From Alphaproteobacteria bacterium (lineage in GTDB: Bacteria; Pseudomonadota; Alphaproteobacteria; GCA-2731375), in contig JANQKO010000178.1 in the NCBI GenBank assembly GCA_028281075.1, forward strand, positions 1 through 15,424: 15,424 nucleotides of DNA, given 5' to 3'. The notes under the pieces were generated by a model. The model was not told where the DNA came from and did not search any database. It saw only the letters and a program-made list of their open reading frames with translations. How positions within the stretch are numbered: position 1 is the first letter of the stretch; the number at the start of each line of letters is the position of its first letter. Below, in pieces: positions 13,783 to 15,424 of the stretch. The translations under genes were made by a program, and so were the position numbers.

Positions 13783-13873
13783 GATGGCCCCCGCTTGACG
13801 CGGCGCGGACCGGTATCCGCGGCGCCAATCCGGGCCTTGACGGCGGCGCCGGACGAGGCAATCTGTCCAGAAG

Positions 13874-15205
13874 ATGCCAGACGAACACGACCGCCAGATC
13901 GCCCCCGACGGCGTGACCGCGCCCGGGCGCCGCCGCCCTCTCCGGGCCGCCGGCGAACCGCGTCGCGTGCGATGGTGGATGCCGTCCCGCGCGCCGCTGC
14001 TGCCCGCGCTCCTGGTCTGCCTGGCCCTGCTGCCGCCGGCCGGGCCCGCGCGCGGCGACGACAGGACCTGCATGCGGGTCGGCGCCTGGATCGACCCGAA
14101 AACCGGCGACACCGTCGGCGTCGACACCCTCACCGCCGCCCTGGCGACACGCGCGGTGGTCTTGCTGGGCGAATATCATGCCTCGGCCGAGCACCATCGC
14201 TGGCAGGCGGCCGTGCTGGCCGCCCTGCAGGCCCATCGGCCGGCGCTGGCCGTGGGCTTCGAGATGTTTCCCCGCGGCGCGCAGCCGGCGCTGGACGCCT
14301 GGTCGCGGGGCGAGCTGGACACGGAGGCGTTTCTGCGCCGGTCCCGCTGGCACGAGGTCTGGGGCTTCGACGCGGACCTCTATCTGCCGCTGCTGCACTT
14401 CGCGCGCGCGAACCGGCTGCCGGCGCTGGCGCTGAACGTCGAGCGGTCGCTGGTCGCGCGGGTCGGTCGCGAGGGCTGGGCGGCGGTGCCCGCGGCCGAG
14501 CGCGAGGGCCTGACCAACCCGGCCGCGGCGCCGGCCGCGTACCGACGGTCGCTGGCGCGCGTCTATGCCGAAACGCACCGCGCGCGCGGCGGCGCGGACG
14601 CCGGCCAGGACACGGGCCCCGATATCGAGGCGGCCATGGCCGAGCCGGCGTTCGCAAACTTCGTCGCCGCGCAACTGACCTGGGACCGGGCCATGGCGGA
14701 AGCGATCGCGGCGGCGCGGCAACGCGATCCGTCGCGGCTGGTGGTCGGCATCATCGGCCGCGGCCATGTCGAGCACCGCTGGGGCGTGCCGCACCAGCTC
14801 GCCGACCTTGGCATCGATGATGCCGCCGTGCTGCTGCCGATGACGGCGGCGGCGGCCTGCGCCGGCCTGGCGCCGGACCTGGCCGACGCGGTGTTCATCA
14901 TCGACGCGCCCGACGACGACGGCGCGCCGCCGGACCGGCCGCGTCTCGGCGTGATGATCGAGGCCGCCGACGACGGCGTGCGGATTCTGCAGGTGGTCGA
15001 CGACAGCGTCGCCGCGGCGGCCGGGCTGGCCGCCGGCGACGTCGTCGTCACCGCCGCCGGCCGGCCGGTCAAGCGGCGCGCCGAGCTGATCGCGATCATC
15101 CGGCGGCAGGCCCCCGGCACCTGGCTGCCGCTCGATATCCGGCGCGACGGCGACGTCGTGCGGCGGATCGCCAAGTTCCCCGCGGTCACCGGCGATACCC
15201 CGTGA
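13874..15205 (+). CDS. ChaN-like (Tiki/haem-uptake superfamily) exported protein with C-terminal PDZ domain
   Basis: The protein is 443 residues from the ATG at 13874. The ChaN/DUF399 domain is shown by VVLLGEYHASAEHHRWQ (95-111), AVGFEMFPRG (126-135), the region around LALNVERSL (185-193) and GIIGRGHVEHRWGVP near residues 295-310. These carry the conserved Glu/His residues of the Tiki/ChaN fold, which in Campylobacter ChaN binds haem. A PDZ domain follows (about 355-430: LGVMIEAADDGVRILQVV, then AGLAAGDVVVTAAGRPV). A signal peptide begins at the inner Met (ATG 13979: MPSRAPLLPALLVCLALL), so 13979 or GTG 13967 may be the true start; the Arg-rich 35 residues before it look untranslated or atypical. 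No clear lipobox is seen. The next gene overlaps its stop, implying an operon. Confidence 0.82.
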   Translation: MPDEHDRQIAPDGVTAPGRRRPLRAAGEPRRVRWWMPSRAPLLPALLVCLALLPPAGPARGDDRTCMRVGAWIDPKTGDTVGVDTLTAALATRAVVLLGEYHASAEHHRWQAAVLAALQAHRPALAVGFEMFPRGAQPALDAWSRGELDTEAFLRRSRWHEVWGFDADLYLPLLHFARANRLPALALNVERSLVARVGREGWAAVPAAEREGLTNPAAAPAAYRRSLARVYAETHRARGGADAGQDTGPDIEAAMAEPAFANFVAAQLTWDRAMAEAIAAARQRDPSRLVVGIIGRGHVEHRWGVPHQLADLGIDDAAVLLPMTAAAACAGLAPDLADAVFIIDAPDDDGAPPDRPRLGVMIEAADDGVRILQVVDDSVAAAAGLAAGDVVVTAAGRPVKRRAELIAIIRRQAPGTWLPLDIRRDGDVVRRIAKFPAVTGDTP

Positions 15206-15424
15206 CGCCGGTCCCCGCCGCCATCGCCGCGCTGGCCTGTCTCTGCACGGTATCGGCCGCGGCGGCCGGCGACCGGGTCCATCACGAGATCGACGTGCGC
15301 CTGGACCCGGCGACGGGCCGGATCGCGATCAGCCAGGCGACCCGGACCGATCGCGCCGGCCGGATCGACCTGCCGCTCGCGCGCTGGCTGTCGATCGACG
15401 CCGTCCGGATCGGCGGACGGCCGG
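15202..15424 (+). CDS. Exported protein, N-terminus only; possibly M1-family metallopeptidase
   Basis: The frame starts at GTG 15202, overlapping the stop of the ChaN-like gene (GTGA), and is open to the right edge (74 codons visible). A short signal peptide (MTPVPAAIAALACLCTVSAAAA) is followed by HHEIDVRLDPATGRIAISQ, a pattern resembling the first beta strands of M1 aminopeptidase N-terminal domains. The zinc motif HExxH would lie beyond the window, so the assignment is tentative. Coupled translation suggests a shared job with the ChaN-PDZ protein in the periplasm. Confidence 0.6.
   Translation, partial: MTPVPAAIAALACLCTVSAAAAGDRVHHEIDVRLDPATGRIAISQATRTDRAGRIDLPLARWLSIDAVRIGGRP

Overview
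This is a GC-rich window (by eye well above 60 % G+C) whose genes look alphaproteobacterial, most like the Rhodospirillales. The evidence is a PleC/DivJ-style sensor kinase behind a perfect CtrA box (TTAA-N7-TTAA), a dispersed palindromic repeat of the CCTCATCCTGAGGAG type common in that class, a PilZ protein, and bacterial 3-hydroxyanthranilate catabolism genes.

Layout, left to right. (1) Plus strand 1-1780: the tail of an unidentified gene, a degenerate short-chain dehydrogenase homologue and a cyclase/formamidase-family metal hydrolase, probably one operon. (2) 2004-2954, plus: a fusion of a ParA/MinD-like domain that has lost its P-loop with a PilZ c-di-GMP domain. (3) 3013-3158: three copies of a REP-like palindromic unit, placed between two convergent genes. 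(4) 3192-6551, minus: a 1119-residue autotransporter with NSGTI-type passenger repeats, followed by a 414-base AT-rich non-coding stretch. (5) 6966-8027, minus: a seven-helix membrane protein of unknown family. (6) 8155-9827, minus: a ceramidase-family membrane hydrolase preceded by an NADPH:quinone-reductase-like MDR protein, probably co-transcribed. (7) 9954-9971: a perfect operator-like inverted repeat between the quinone reductase and a divergent peroxiredoxin gene. (8) 10001-10672, plus: a peroxiredoxin-like gene with an in-frame TGA exactly where the peroxidatic Cys codon belongs, followed by a bacterial SECIS-like hairpin. This is most likely a selenoprotein that ordinary gene callers would split or call a pseudogene. 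(9) 10680-12228, minus: 3-hydroxyanthranilate 3,4-dioxygenase and ACMS decarboxylase, two consecutive enzymes of tryptophan/2-nitrobenzoate meta-cleavage. (10) 12313-13623, minus: the histidine kinase. (11) 13874 to the end, plus: a ChaN-like protein with a C-terminal PDZ domain and, overlapping it, the start of an exported protein that may be an M1-type peptidase.

How the genes work together: the clearest unit is the divergent quinone reductase/selenoperoxiredoxin pair, which looks like an electrophile or peroxide response controlled from one operator. The dioxygenase and decarboxylase form a short catabolic operon. The kinase gene, with CtrA-box control, and the PilZ protein point to cell-cycle and c-di-GMP signalling, but nothing in the sequence ties those two genes to each other. 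The best candidate for something not previously annotated is the UGA-containing peroxiredoxin with its SECIS; next are the P-loop-less ParA-PilZ fusion and the CtrA-controlled kinase promoter.
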